Of a stretch of DNA of 64,000 nt, positions 1 to 11,120 are shown one piece after another (position 1 is the stretch's first letter; every line of letters starts with the position of its first letter). The notes beneath the pieces were generated by a model. The model ran no database searches, was not told the origin of the DNA, and saw nothing but the letters and a program-made list of their open reading frames with translations. Location: assembly GCA_964017125.1 (NCBI GenBank), contig OZ024909.1, forward strand, positions 48,842,580-48,906,579. The letters run 5' to 3'. The position numbers and the translations under genes are program-made. This DNA is from Flabesymbios commensalis. Taxonomy: Eukaryota; Annelida; Polychaeta; Terebellida; Flabelligeridae.

Positions 1-32
1 TGAATTATACCTGCCAACTGAGTGATATACTG

Positions 33-103
33 CAAAGGCAACCAGCAGTAACTGCTTGCTTTTCAAGTGAGCAGTTACTGCTGTTTACCTCGGCACGGCA
101 GAA
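33..103. repeat. Family B hairpin MITE copy
   Basis: An imperfect palindrome of about 70 bp. It has a CAGTAACTGCTTGCTTTTCA left arm that pairs with GTGAGCAGTTACTGCTG. The same core recurs about a dozen times in the window, which marks it as a dispersed element. Confidence 0.75.
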
Positions 104-582
104 AACCACAGTTGATGAGTTATCAGGCCGCATCACGACAGCGCCATGACCTAATGCTATTTGTCACGTTAAAATACTCATCAAATATTATAATTGCGCG
201 TACGAGAAAATAATGCGCTGTTTTCGTGAGACGGCCAGTTTTGGCAATACCAGCAGATCCATGTGCCATATCTCATGTAGCCGTTGGCCCAACGTTGGTC
301 CATCATCTTTCTAGGAATGCTGAGACAACTAAGTCGTTGTCAGAAACCGCCATGTTATGGATAGAAAAGACGGGGGGAGGGGGTTCTGTTAATAATTATT
401 TTCCGGTTTTTACATTTTCCTCGGTCGACTTCACGAAAACCATTACCCGACCAAACCAGTCTACTCATCAGGGCAGAAAACCATAGGGCGAAAAATACAA
501 ATATAATTGACCAATGTGTTTGTTCTCTAACCGCTGGGATTTTCTACATTTGCGAAAGTGATAAATTTGTCGTTCTTATTAA

Positions 583-844
583 CCCTTGTGCTCCTGGGGC
601 CTTCTACGTTCTCAAGCATGTTACAGAGCAAATGAACCTTTCACTGCTAAGGGCGTGACTATAGTCGTTTTCAATATGTTTTATTAGCTGATTAAATCAC
701 AGTTATTGGGATTTACAAATGTTTGATCTCAAATTAACCATTATACGAGTCATTTTCGCCCACTTGAAATTGTGGGTCGCGGTAGCGACGCACAATTTCA
801 AGTGGGCGAAAAAAATAAATTAAGAACTTAGCGAGTAAGTATGG
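583..844 (-). mobile_element. TTAA-flanked MITE with family C hairpin
   Basis: A TTAA precedes CCCTTGTGCTCC at 579-582 and another TTAA follows at 845-848. Inside, at 753-812, lies the family C hairpin: ATTTTCGCCCACTTGAAATT, a GTCGCGGTAGCGAC loop, then the complementary arm. The body carries ACTATAGTCGTTTT and GATCTCAAATTAA, which recur in reverse order in copies at 7900, 48503, 54150 and 62902. The left end may instead lie near 650 (CTAAGGGCG). TTAA duplications and CCCTT ends are typical of non-autonomous piggyBac-type elements. Confidence 0.6.
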
Positions 845-848
845 TTAA

Positions 849-1088
849 CCCTTAGAGCGCAGGGATCGACTCTAGACGTCAAAATCGTCAGTTGATCCCC
901 GCACTGAAAGAGTAAGCAATAATTATAATGGCCATATACCCATAACATATATTATATGTATATTTTTTATAAATAATTAGAGGTATTTGTTGTCATTTGA
1001 AGCGGGAAATTGCGTTAATGAATGAAAATTATAAAAGCAAACATTGGTTAGGATTTTGAAATTTCATTAGCCTTTGAAAACGTAGACA
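849..1088 (-). mobile_element. TTAA-flanked MITE with family D hairpin
   Basis: It starts directly after the TTAA at 845-848 with CCCTTAGAGCGCAGGGATCG. A degenerate core with GACGTCAAAATCGTC follows, then GGCCATATACCCATAACATA, which matches the body of the D copies at 10315, 36645 and 46970. It abuts the family C element on its left and shares that TTAA. The right end is not sharply defined. Confidence 0.5.
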
Positions 1089-1420
1089 GGCAAGCCCAGC
1101 GACCATGACGAAGAGATAACGCCGGCATCGTCTCCCAGACTCGTAAATCGAGTCCTGATCTTGGAATAGATAATTATATTTTGTGACCCCTTGGTGTTTT
1201 TCACTCAGAAATCAAACCAACTCCGCAATAACAAACATGACTAATTTCATCATTGACTAATTAAAAACTATATAAAAGAAATAATTTATTTTAATCAACA
1301 TGCGAATAATTATTATTACATATATATAAACATATTTATTTTCAGGTGGATTGCCCAGATAGCGCATAAGCACTAGACGAGGGGTTCTCCACATATACAT
1401 AACATTTATGTACAATACGA

Positions 1421-1505
1421 ACAATACAATACAATACAATACAATACAGTACAATACAATACAATACAATACAATACAATACCTTAAAATACAATACAAT
1501 ACAAA
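1421..1505. repeat. (ATACA)n microsatellite
   Basis: About 17 tandem ATACA pentamers with a few interruptions. The minus-strand reading frame across it is only the repeat translated, with runs of CIVLY. Confidence 0.9.
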
Positions 1506-1894
1506 CATTAATTTAATATTCACTAAAATGTTACGTAAATTTTGTTTCATTTAAAGCAGCAAACACAGATCGATAAAACATCGTAGCTCCGCGTTATATC
1601 ACCAATTTTACTCGGTCATGGATAAGGTAAATTATAATATATTATTATGTTGACTAAATCTATCAGAGTTTAAAATGAAATTTTGTGAGGCTCTGAAAAG
1701 AATAATATTTTCTTCCGAAGATAAATCTTTGGATCCAAAAAGTAAAATTTTAATATATGCATCTTTGTCTGAAATTAGTAATGTAGCCGGATGTAGAGTA
1801 GGAGCGATGATATTTCTAATTGCAACCTACATACCCTTATTGTCTAATGTATGGAAGTCTTCAAATAACAACTAAATGACGGTTGAGACTTCGC

Positions 1895-1947
1895 CGTTGG
1901 TCCAACATTGTATAAATGTTATACAAATGTCTAGTGCTTACTGGGTA
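1895..1947. repeat. Family A MITE, right half only
   Basis: CGTTGGTCCAACATTGTATA followed by AATGTTATACAAATGTC and a CTTACTGGGTA end matches the right half of full copies such as 61664-61771. The left half is absent. Confidence 0.6.
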
Positions 1948-2361
1948 GACGCGAGCCTTGAATGGTTACAAGTAGACACATAGGCATACCTTTGTTTTAT
2001 TGCAACCATTTCAAAAACATTTTACCATAATTTATGTACATTTTAAAAATATAATTGCCTTGTTCTTTTATTGCGCTGTGGAAAATATGATATTATATAT
2101 GAAGTAGGCCTATTAAAGTGCAAATTACAGGACGTATTTTAAATTATTGCCTTTGGGGGGGGGGGGCATTCAACAATTACCTCGCGGAATTAATTATATT
2201 GCATGATAAATGTAGCATAATATGCCAAGGCATATATTAAAATTGTATCTCATCTGATCATACTTGGACCTATAAGCCCATAGCATAATAACGACATCAA
2301 TGAAAAAGAGATAAAATCGAAAATACAATACATTGTTTTCAATGTAGATGTAAGCCTAATG

Positions 2362-2447
2362 TACCCAGCAAACACAAGATATTAGCATAACATTTATACA
2401 ACGTCGGCCCAACGTCTTCGACGTTGGTCCAGCATTCCATAAAGGTA
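2362..2447. mobile_element. Family A MITE, lacking its right end
   Basis: It begins TACCCAGCAAACACAAGATA, continues with AACATTTATACAACGTCGGC and has the core CAACGTCTTCGACGTTGG. The right arm breaks off after GGTCCAGCATTCCATAAA. Confidence 0.75.
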
Positions 2448-3037
2448 GGTGGACATCAAGGGGTGTATTTCACACAACTATACATCCATTCTATATTATT
2501 TTGTCTTGCCAAAAGCAAATTAGGCTCTCGCTTGTTTAATTAGGCCTATATCATTTGTATGCTGTACAATGAATCAGAATCAGAATCAAAATCATGTAGC
2601 TGTGTACATTCACAAACAACAAAACAAACCATTATTATCACCTTTGATTTAAACTACATAAAACATATCCTGATTTAGTTCTTTGTAACATAAAAGGGCG
2701 CGCCACCTTAACAAATTTTTTTTCCATGGACAGTTATATCCATGACCATTATGCCAATGTCCCTGATGATATGACCATTTTTTGGTAGACACAACTTAAA
2801 AGTTAGTCAGATTTGGGACTGAGAGCATAACCAAAATTTCAGCTATTTTCCTAATCGCTACGGTAGATTTTATTGAAATTACTCAATGCATTTTAATAGT
2901 AATTATTATTCACATATATCAATACACTAGAAACATTTTTTTTAAACTTATAACATGATTATTCTTATGTGTAGACAATGAGTACAATGTATACAATGCA
3001 GACTTTTACCGATATGCCATGGAAGCGGAGCAGGAAA

Positions 3038-3123
3038 TTATATCGTCGCCTCGGAGCTAAAGGATCCTATCTGACACTCGTTGGAGTGGCAGATAGGATC
3101 GTTTAGCTCCGTGGCGACGATAT
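3038..3123. repeat. Family E hairpin (TGCCACT core)
   Basis: A long palindrome. ATATCGTCGCC, GGAGCTAAA and GGATCCTATC on the left pair with GATAGGATCG, TTAGCTCC and GGCGACGATAT on the right, around the core TGACACT..AGTGGCA. The outer arms differ from other E copies although the core is shared. Confidence 0.75.
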
Positions 3124-4459
3124 AAAGATGGTGAGAAAACACTCCCGATGTAACAGCAGTAACTGCTGTTTGCCTTTGTTAGGCAGTAGTACTGTCATGT
3201 TTGCAACTGACAAAAACCTAACCACTTTGAAATCACCAAATGTTTTAGGGAAATTAGGGAAATTTGAATAACAACTGTATTTCTTCAGAATGACTATAGT
3301 ATTTCAGTAAATTGTTTTCAAATATAATTTTCAAACATTTGCTTATAATGACGAGTCACTTGTGTGTAGAATGTGTTGTGTTCATAGCATGTTAAGAAGT
3401 AAAACTTCTCGGTGAGTGGATGAATATTGTTTTACGTCGCTTTCTAACCAATCATGATATATCGCGGAAGAAGGAAGCCCGAAGTAAAGCCGCGACTATG
3501 CCCTACTCTTAACCTTCTCGGTGACACAGGGTCACATGGAAAACATGAATACATCCTTCAAAATACAGGGAACAATCAGAGACATTCATTCAAAGCTGGG
3601 TCAACCTCTATGACGCCGGGCCACCGTTGATCCGTCATTAGGTAGCTGCTGCGGCCGCCGCAGTATTGTTACGGTGACAGCACAAGCTGTGACGGGCGCC
3701 TTGTCACTCTGGGCGGTGACGACATGACCCCCACAATTGTTTCGTTCATGACGAGTGTCATCTGTGGACGGTGTCATCAACTCCACCGTCGTTAACCCTT
3801 TCATCACCAGGGATCCTATACTTTCCATCCATGTGATTTTTAAATAATAGAAAATCTTGCTATATATTAATATTTTCCAATAATATATTTTCTTCAAAAA
3901 CGAATAATTCGTTTTTATTGAACGATGAATATCATTATTCCAATGGCGCACTAGATTTTCACACTATATCTTTCTAATGAGATGTAAAAATTCAGTATGA
4001 TCAGTGGGATGCGTTGAGGCACTATGTGTATTTATTTCTTTCACCGACAATGACAGTATGCGCGGGATCCAACATTTAATTCAGTGATGTTATTAAAAAA
4101 ATAATTGGGGCTTACAATCCAATTAAAATAAATTATACTATTCTCTACATATTTATAGCTGATCATGCTTTTGTTTCAATGCTACTGATATGAAAGCCCA
4201 GGGCCTCTTATTTTTCAGTTTAATTCCGCTCTGACGTACGACAAATTCTATTTGACAATGGGGAGCTTTTAGTGAGGTTCTGAAGACGTTGACTATCAAT
4301 GAGCCTCATTGATGTGATAAATAGTAGGGCCTGGTGATTTGAAAACAATGCCAGTTATACGGATGGTGTCAACAAATACTTTTATTGTCAGTATAACTGT
4401 CCTTTTCTATCGCTTAAACGAACATATATTTTTTTAATCACGATGGGTTTATTAATACC

Positions 4460-4495
4460 AAGGAAAATAGAATCAGATCTGATTCTATTTTCCTT
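4460..4495. repeat. Perfect 36-bp palindrome
   Basis: AAGGAAAATAGAATCAGA is followed directly by its exact reverse complement, with no spacer. It lies in otherwise unremarkable AT-rich DNA. Confidence 0.9.
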
Positions 4496-5686
4496 TTTAA
4501 TACTGAACGGTTGACAATAATGCGAAGTTGGGACGGTATAAAAAAGTTCTCATTGATTATTTGCTCACATTGTTGATTCATGTTTCAACGTAAAAAAGCG
4601 ATCAGGCCTATAAAAGGCAGATGTCTTTGGAAATTAAACCGTGTGGCGTACTACGGCCAATTAAGTTATCTTTAGTAATTAGGATTACGCATTTATGTAA
4701 TTAACGTTAGTGGATCAGCCCTTAATGACTCAGTTGTCAATTACAATAAGCGATACTTTAATCATGAAAAGAAGAATACTTCAGAAGTGACATAAATTGG
4801 TGTTCCTGTGACCTGAATTATTCCCTGATACCATAGTACATTTCTTAATCCACCTGAAGATGAAAAGTACATTAACGTTCAGATACGCCATCATAATTAT
4901 TTAATGGCCGTAATTATAGTAATTGTACAAGTACCCACATCAATACGTACTATGACTGTTTCATACTTGTTTTTACGCACGAATTTCCATATTTAAAAAA
5001 TATACGGGTGTGTAATTATGAGAGGAGAAAAATAAGCCCTTTATTTATGAGAATTATTTTAGCCTTTTGGTATAAATGATAATAAGTCATACTGTACAAA
5101 AACTAACCCTTGAAAACTAATATTGTTAGACTGAAAATAAAATTAAAATGGTGAGTTCTTATATATAGCGCACATACAATGCTGTGTGCGCTTCACCCTG
5201 TTCATTGGACCTGTTCATTCATTGGAGAATTTATTGAAGCACTGGCGATGACAGTATGCGCTGGGTCCAACATTTTAATTTAATGATATTATTAAATAAT
5301 TTGCATTGGGGCTTACAGTACAGCCAACGAGTACTACAGAAAATAATTTTGTTAACTTTACATGCTTAGCTGCATACTTTGACGGTGACGAAAACATGTC
5401 ATGGGCAATATTTGTTTTGTTAAATTTAATCCCGTATATTAAAAACAAGACAATTCCTGGTAGATCATGCAAATCATTGTTTTCTATATCCAGAACACTG
5501 TTGAGAGTGTAGCAAATCATGAGTTGAAGCCCGTGCGATGTTATACATATATGCTTGATATTGATATATAACAAACCTGCCCCTATGTGATTGTCAAGAA
5601 TTATAATGCGAACTGATCAATATGCAGAGGACTATATACTGTAGTTTCAGGTAGGCCTACACATCTCATTATCATAGGGCACGATA

Positions 5687-5778
5687 CAATGCTCTGTAAA
5701 GCCAGAAAGCAGTATAGGCTCTGTACTACTTACTTGAAAAGTGAGCAGCTACTGCCTTTTAGCTTTGTATGGCAGTAA
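5687..5778. repeat. Family B hairpin MITE copy, diverged
   Basis: It contains ACTTACTTGAAAAGTGAGCA, CTACTGCCTTTTAGCTTTG and a GGCAGTAACG end. The ends resemble CTGCAAAGCCA..TTAGCTTTGCAG of the family consensus, but the left arm is degraded. Confidence 0.6.
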
Positions 5779-5904
5779 CGTTACATGCTGATGAATATGT
5801 TAAGTTATATTTTATGACGGCTGATTTTCTTCCCAAGAAGCATCTCAGCAAGCGCTGCCAGCTGTTACGAAACAGTGAAGATCGGACACGTGCCAGAATG
5901 GTGT

Positions 5905-5968
5905 ATTTTTCCATCCACATCACTTCGTGAGTGGCTCCCGCCACTCACGAATTGATGTGGAGGAAAAT
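5905..5968. repeat. Family E-like hairpin
   Basis: TTTTTCCATCCACATCACTT, GTGAGTGGC, then GCCACTCACGAATTGATGTG and GAGGAAAAT form two nested inverted repeats around an AGTGGC..GCCACT centre. Confidence 0.6.
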
Positions 5969-6054
5969 ACAGATTATCAGGAAAAATATGATAGACCTAC
6001 AGAGAATAAAAATGATTTGCAGTGATATAAAATAAGTTAGGCCTATGTATTATA

Positions 6055-6530
6055 TATTTTTTAAAATATATTTGTGCACTCCAGAATTAGTACCCAGAAG
6101 GTTAAATAGTTCGTATGCCCGGCACCAGGTGGTGCTGAGCCTCACGTAAAAATGGCCACTTCCCAGGTTGTCCTGCATGTCGCCCAAGGCGCTTTCCCAA
6201 CATGTGGCACTGTCCTGGAAATGAAATGAATCGGGCTTTAGGCCACATTTGTGCACATAAAGGCTAAACTGGGCCAGGAGAACCTCCTGAGGATGGTGAG
6301 ATGATTGAGATGACACTGTCCTCCAGACACAGGATTCGAAATTCGAACCCTGGCGGTCTGAGGCCGAGCACGCTACCTCTCGGTAACGGAGGCTCCCCGC
6401 ATTACTGATTTCACACGTGGATGGGGAAGAAACATTTTTGTTTCTTTCAAACCGACGAGACCGGGAACCGAACCCCGTGAAAGGCAGCGGTGCTAACCAC
6501 TACCCTAGGGCCCCCGCCCACTGTCCTGGA
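6055..6530 (-). mobile_element. tRNA-derived SINE, apparently with two tRNA-like heads
   Basis: Read on the minus strand, a head near 6530-6440 contains GTAGTGGTTAGCACCGCTGC and GGTTCGGTTCCCGG, matching Pol III A-box and B-box spacing. A second tRNA-like unit at about 6400-6330 contains ACCGAGAGGTAGCGTGCTCG and GGGTTCGAATTTCGAATCC. The body runs down to an A/T-rich tail near 6060. A CACTGTCCTGGAA-like string occurs near 6207, 6312 and 6519, so one unit may have inserted into another. Neither head folds as an intact tRNA with an intact acceptor stem, so these are not called tRNA genes. Confidence 0.55.
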
Positions 6531-6666
6531 AGGGGGTTGAAGCTATACGAAAAATGTCAAAACTATGCTAATGAGCCAATATAAATGGCTATGTTATTTA
6601 CTCGGAGCTGTAATAATTGGCTTATTTATAATGTATTTTAAGAAAAATGGGTCAAATCATGGGCAG

Positions 6667-6726
6667 ATGTCGAAGACGGTGAGCCAACATTTAAACAACA
6701 TTGGGTCAATGTCTCGTGTTTGCTGG
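6667..6726. repeat. Family A MITE, right half
   Basis: ATGTCGAAGACGGTGAGCCA, then CAACATTGGGTCAATGTCTC and GTGTTTGCTGG. This matches the right half of the copies near 54379 and 26525. Confidence 0.65.
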
Positions 6727-6883
6727 CCTTATGCAATAATTTTCAATATAACATTAGGCTATAGTCAGCTATTTTTCAGCAAAAAAATCACAATCCTTGC
6801 TAAAACTGCGTCGGTTGTTTGACTTAAAACCAAAATGTTCCATATATAGCCTAAACATAAAAGTTTGAGCCCACCCCAGCAAG

Positions 6884-6938
6884 CACAAAACATTCGTATA
6901 ACATTTGTACAACGTCGACCCAACGTCTTCGACGCATC
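6884..6938. repeat. Family A MITE, left half
   Basis: ACCCCAGCAAGCACAAAACA followed by AACATTTGTACAACGTCGAC and CAACGTCTTCGACG. The element stops at its centre. Confidence 0.7.
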
Positions 6939-7899
6939 TTAGTCTTTAGTGATAACTCGAGGTGAGCTGAATCCGGTACAGGCAAAGACAGCGCACGCGG
7001 TCGTTAATAGCATCTCGCCCCGAGGAAAGGCAGTGTTGACAGAACCCCCCTCCTATTCTCTGTAACAATGCCCCTGACAGAGTCCCCCCCCCCCCCGATA
7101 CATCATCTGATCGGCTGACTTTAATGACCCTCTAAGCCCTGCGCCGGCTGGGCGATTCCAGATTCGAAGTGGATAAACATAATAAGTGTGTTATATTAAA
7201 ATGGCGTGTGAGAGGAATACATCAATTTGAAACTTCTCAAGTCCAATCTGTGAAGTATAAGTTATCTTAATTGTGATATTTGAGCTGCAATTTGAGCCTG
7301 GGCATCAAAGGGTTGTCAGGAGGGGGTCGTCACGTGGTTGTCACACTGCGCGCGCACGCTGTGTCTTCTATTCTATCTTAAATACGGCACACCAGGAGCC
7401 GGACGGTGTTCAATCTACAGGTGTTGCCGCAAACTCTGTTTTAATGGGTGACCGTGATCACCTAATTACCCAATTTAGCATGGAAATCGGGACAATTTGG
7501 TTACCTGAAAACAATGAGAGTGTCATTGTGCTATCCTATCTTAGGATGACCGACCTCCCCCCTCCATATTCCTGGGCATGTAGGGTTGATTGATCAGCTG
7601 TCGCGCCATTTGTTCAGTTAAGATCGATAATTGAGGCCACAATATTGGAAGAAGCCGCACGGCGGTCGCCCGCCTCTGATCAACATCAAGTTTACCCTTG
7701 TCATGCCAAATGCCAAATTGTTTTTTTCTATTTTTCATGACGCACACACACATATTTTTATTTGTGGAGATAATGGCCTCCTCCCAAATTGAATTCTTTG
7801 ATTTACTGAACATCTGGCACAGAATAGTTTATAATATTTAATGTGATTTTATTTTGGTTTGAAATTTGGGCCTAAGACGATAATTTTTTATAATTTGAT

Positions 7900-8097
7900 T
7901 TTCCTTCCGCTTGAAATTGTGTCTCGCTACCGCGACCAACAACTTCAAGTGAGTGAAATTTGTTTAATTTTAGACCAAATATTTCCAAATCTTAATGTTA
8001 ATCACACATTTGTTCCCAATGCTAGTGATTTGATCGGCTAGTTAATTGGATTATAAACGACTATAGTGGTGATTAGCGGATTAAGGGTTTAATATAC
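7900..8097 (+). mobile_element. TTAA-type MITE with family C hairpin
   Basis: The hairpin at 7900-7960 has TTGAAATTGT, GTCTCGCTACCGCGACCA and ACAACTTCAAGTGAGTGAA. The body that follows has TTGTTTAATTTTAGACCAAA, ATTTGATCGGCTAG and ACGACTATAGT, and ends AAGGGTTTAA. Order and content match the copies at 54150 and 62902. The left terminus is unclear. Confidence 0.6.
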
Positions 8098-8767
8098 ATA
8101 CACGGTTCTAGCAGCACAAGGGTTGACATCCCCACACCACGTGTACTACGTCCTTACTAAATAATTATTAAATGCAATTAGCTGTGTTATTATGCTTCAT
8201 TGAACCATAATATCTACAATGCGGCGGACCCCACTCCTGTGTACGCTGACCATGCTGCGCATCCGGGCCATTGCACTGTGCACCCACAATGTTTACTCAC
8301 CGAATCATGACGATCCACCTACCTTAACCGTGTAATCGAAGCTATAGAATAAATCACCTTGGTCTAATACATATATGGCCTATTAATCAACAGTTCAATC
8401 AATGAATACGACCTCCATAGTGCATAAATCCTCAAGCTCAGAGGCACAGAAGTCCCTCGTCTGATCATGTGCCATACTCCAGGCCAAATTAAATTCGTCA
8501 ACAGGATGGACGTAAAACCAGACCGAATAAATTTGATTAATTTCTGGATTGGTAAAATTAGGTATTTATTATTCCCACAATCATAAATGATTTATAATAT
8601 GATTATTCAAAATTATGTTATTTTGTTGAGTATATGCATAGAATAGGAGAATACGAGCCAAATGACTGATAAGTTTACTTTCTTACCTGCGCCAGGAAGG
8701 CTATATTTTTGGTCTCGTTGGTTGGTATTATATGTCACTCTGTCTGGCAGTCTATCTGTCTGTCTGT

Positions 8768-8802
8768 CCAAGGAATATAGAAAGACTTTCTATATTCCTT
8801 GG
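8768..8802. repeat. Perfect 17-bp-arm palindrome
   Basis: CCAAGGAATATAGAAAG, one central A, then the exact reverse complement. A looser relative sharing AAGGAATATAGA..TTCCTT lies at 27064-27095. Confidence 0.9.
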
Positions 8803-8945
8803 CCCATCCGATTACTAAGAGCGACTCTGTCGGGCCACAAATCATAGAAAAATCATGAATTTTATTTTTGAAATTTAAAAAACTATATAAAGTTTTTGAA
8901 AGCCAAAAATACGGAAACTTGCACTGCAGTACTGTAAGCTACAAA

Positions 8946-9265
8946 TGAGTGAGTGAGTGAGTGAGTGAGTGAGTGAGTGAGTGAGTGAGTGAGTGAGTGA
9001 GTGAGTGAGTGAGTGAGTGAGTGAGTGAGTGAGTGAGTGAGTGAGTGAGTGAGTGAGTGAGTGAGTGAGTGAGTGAGTGAGTGAGTGAGTGAGTGAGTGA
9101 GTGAGTGAGTGAGTGAGTGAGTGAGTGAGTGAGTGAGTGAGTGAGTGAGTGAGTGAGTGAGTGAGTGAGTGAGTGAGTGAGTGAGTGAGTGAGTGAGTGA
9201 GTGAGTGAGTGAGTGAGTGAGTGAGTGAGTGAGTGAGTGAGTGAGTGAGTGAGTGAGTGAGTGAG
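8946..9265. repeat. (TGAG)n microsatellite, about 80 units
   Basis: 320 bp of almost uninterrupted TGAG tetramers, followed by four to five ATGA units up to about 9282. The two overlapping minus-strand reading frames that encode repeated THSL are an artefact of the array. Confidence 0.97.
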
Positions 9266-9359
9266 ATGAATGAATGAATGAATTTAGACAACCTTTTTGC
9301 ATATAAGCCTATATTGATTAAACTGGACCAAGATAATCTTATCTACCGAAGTTCATGAA

Positions 9360-9480
9360 ATGCTGATCAGATGACACATGATTCAAACTTCGAACGCTGC
9401 AATCGAGCACACCACCTCTGAGACAATTTTACATGTACATTTTAGAGCGGACGAGAAAGAAACATTTTGTTTCTTTGATA
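9360..9480 (-). mobile_element. Second, decayed copy of the SINE at 6055-6530
   Basis: GATGACACATGATTCAAACT, TCGAACGCTGCAATCGAGCA, CACCACCTCTGAGACA and GAAAGAAACATTTTGTTTCT align in order with 6310-6455. Only the part around the B-box-like unit is preserved. Confidence 0.5.
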
Positions 9481-10314
9481 AAATCTGTATACCATTATTA
9501 TTCAAAACATAGTGCCTACAATTACGTTATTCTTGGGTTTTTTAAATTCCTATATTGTAATTATGTGTACTTATTAACTAATTAAAAATGTGAAAAGTCA
9601 TCCTTAGGCCTATATAAAATATTTTCACATTGAAATATAACGAAAATGAAAAATAGCAGTATAATTAATCTACGCAAAGGCGACGCATGCGCCGTCATCA
9701 TGATAAACGACTTAGTATTTAAAGGGTTGAATAATATCGCCCCCCCCCCCGCCGCTGACACGGGCTGATGCTATCTGTAAAAGAGCACCTTTTATTCTGG
9801 AGAACGATCGTTACCGCTGAATCGTAATGAGTTCGAGCCCATATATTAATCCAGGATTAGTGGAAATGTGTCTTTGCGAGGCAATTTAACTGGCGCGTTT
9901 ATGCCCAGGTTTGCTTACTATTCTGATGAGGCGATAACGTGGGTCTTATCTGATCGCCCGTGAAAAAGGTAGCGCTTCGAAATCATACAGGTCTTTTGTG
10001 CTATTAAATCCACCTGTGGCATTTGTTTACTGATACAAAGACAACACCAATGTATGAACGGATACCTATAGATTTCAATATATTGAATAGGCTTGCAGCA
10101 AGATCTGGGCTTCTAATAAAAAGAAGAAAAAATATCGATATGCTATTGTAACGGCCAATCTTGCCATGTGATTAAATAGTTGCTAATGTCACATCAACCG
10201 ATGGCCTTATTTAAATATATCGATCTTGCAGCATCGCCTGTTGGCTTTAATATCAGGTAAGATCCCATAAGTTATGATTTATGCTTGCCGCAGCCTGCAG
10301 GCTTGATCTCTTCA

Positions 10315-10862
10315 CCCTTACAACGCGAAAATATTTTTGTATAAACCATGGAGACAATAGGGTTTATTTCCAATTTGAAATAATCATAAATGGCTTAGTT
10401 ACCTATTTCCGCTTCATTTTAACTCTTCCTTTACCGACTTCCTCCTGATAAAACTACCCCCAGAAACCGACTTTTTTTAAGGAGGACCCCTGAAGTAGCC
10501 CCTGGGCGCCATACAGGTTATCGTATGAGCACATCGCACAAATTAAAAATGCAAGAGAGCATTGCGTCCATGTCACTGATCATTCTGGCTGGCGATTTTC
10601 TACCATGCATGTAATGAAATATCTCCATTCTGATTATCGCATGTAAACATATGGAATTCGCATAAATGCGAAATTGGTAAAGGAAGGTAGTTTTCGCATA
10701 AATGCGAAATTGGTAAAGGAAGAGTTAATACCTATGTTATGGGTCTGCGGCCATTATAAATATTTCACTTCTTTCAGTTCGGAGATCGTCTTTAGACGTC
10801 AGAATCTGACGTCTATAGACGTCAGATTCTGACGTCTAAAGACGGTCCCCGCGCTGAAAGGG
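10315..10862 (+). mobile_element. TTAA-type MITE, family D hairpin, interrupted by a second element
   Basis: It begins CCCTTACAACGCG after TTCA (a decayed TTAA) and ends GCGCTGAAAGGG before TTAA at 10863-10866. It shares GTATAAACC, TCATAAATG, ATACCTATGTTATGGGTCTG and GGCCATTATA with the copy at 36645. The D hairpin at about 10793-10850 contains GACGTCAGAATCTGACGTC and GACGTCAGATTCTGACGTC as tandem palindromes. A 302-bp element is inserted at 10423-10724. Confidence 0.8.
10423..10724. mobile_element. Nested 302-bp TTAA-flanked element
   Basis: Exact 13-bp terminal inverted repeats, CTCTTCCTTTACC and GGTAAAGGAAGAG, are bounded by TTAA at 10419-10422 and 10725-10728. Comparison with the uninterrupted copy at 36645 shows the host element on both sides. 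Near the right end CGCATAAATGCGAAATTGG plus TAAAGGAAG is repeated twice in tandem (10654-10724). There is no coding capacity. It looks like a non-autonomous piggyBac-type insertion. Confidence 0.85.
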
Positions 10863-10917
10863 TTAACATTCACAATCCAAATGTCCAAAACTAGGTCTGC
10901 CCGACGGAGCCTAAAAG

Positions 10918-10974
10918 GTTGTAGCTTTTTACTTGAAAAGTAAGCACTTACTGCCTTTTTTCTCTACACAGCAG
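10918..10974. repeat. Family B hairpin, partial
   Basis: TTTTTACTTGAAAAGTAAGC, ACTTACTGCC and TTTTTTCTCTACACAGCAG. The right arm and core are kept. Confidence 0.6.
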
Positions 10975-11120
10975 AATGTATTTCTACCAACGTATTAAAT
11001 TAAGTGACAATTATTGTAATTACGTCTGGCTTATTGTCTGTGTCAGACATTATAAGTTAATCATATTGAATGTTTTTTTTTCAAACCAAGGACATCCCAG
11101 AAAACATGAAAAGTTGATCG

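Noticed and set aside
1257-1550. Minus-strand frame of 97 codons with CIVLY repeats
   Set aside because: Produced by the ATACA microsatellite.
2155-2166. G runs as G-quadruplex regulatory sites
   Set aside because: A single run is not the four-tract pattern needed within one strand region, and most are far from any gene start; kept only as a composition oddity.
6330-6520. Possible tRNA genes on the minus strand
   Set aside because: Box A and box B-like motifs are present, but no proper acceptor stem closes and a related decayed copy exists; better explained as SINE heads.
8875-9302. Two overlapping minus-strand frames of about 138 codons with repeated THSL
   Set aside because: They are the TGAG microsatellite translated in different frames; there is no independent coding evidence.
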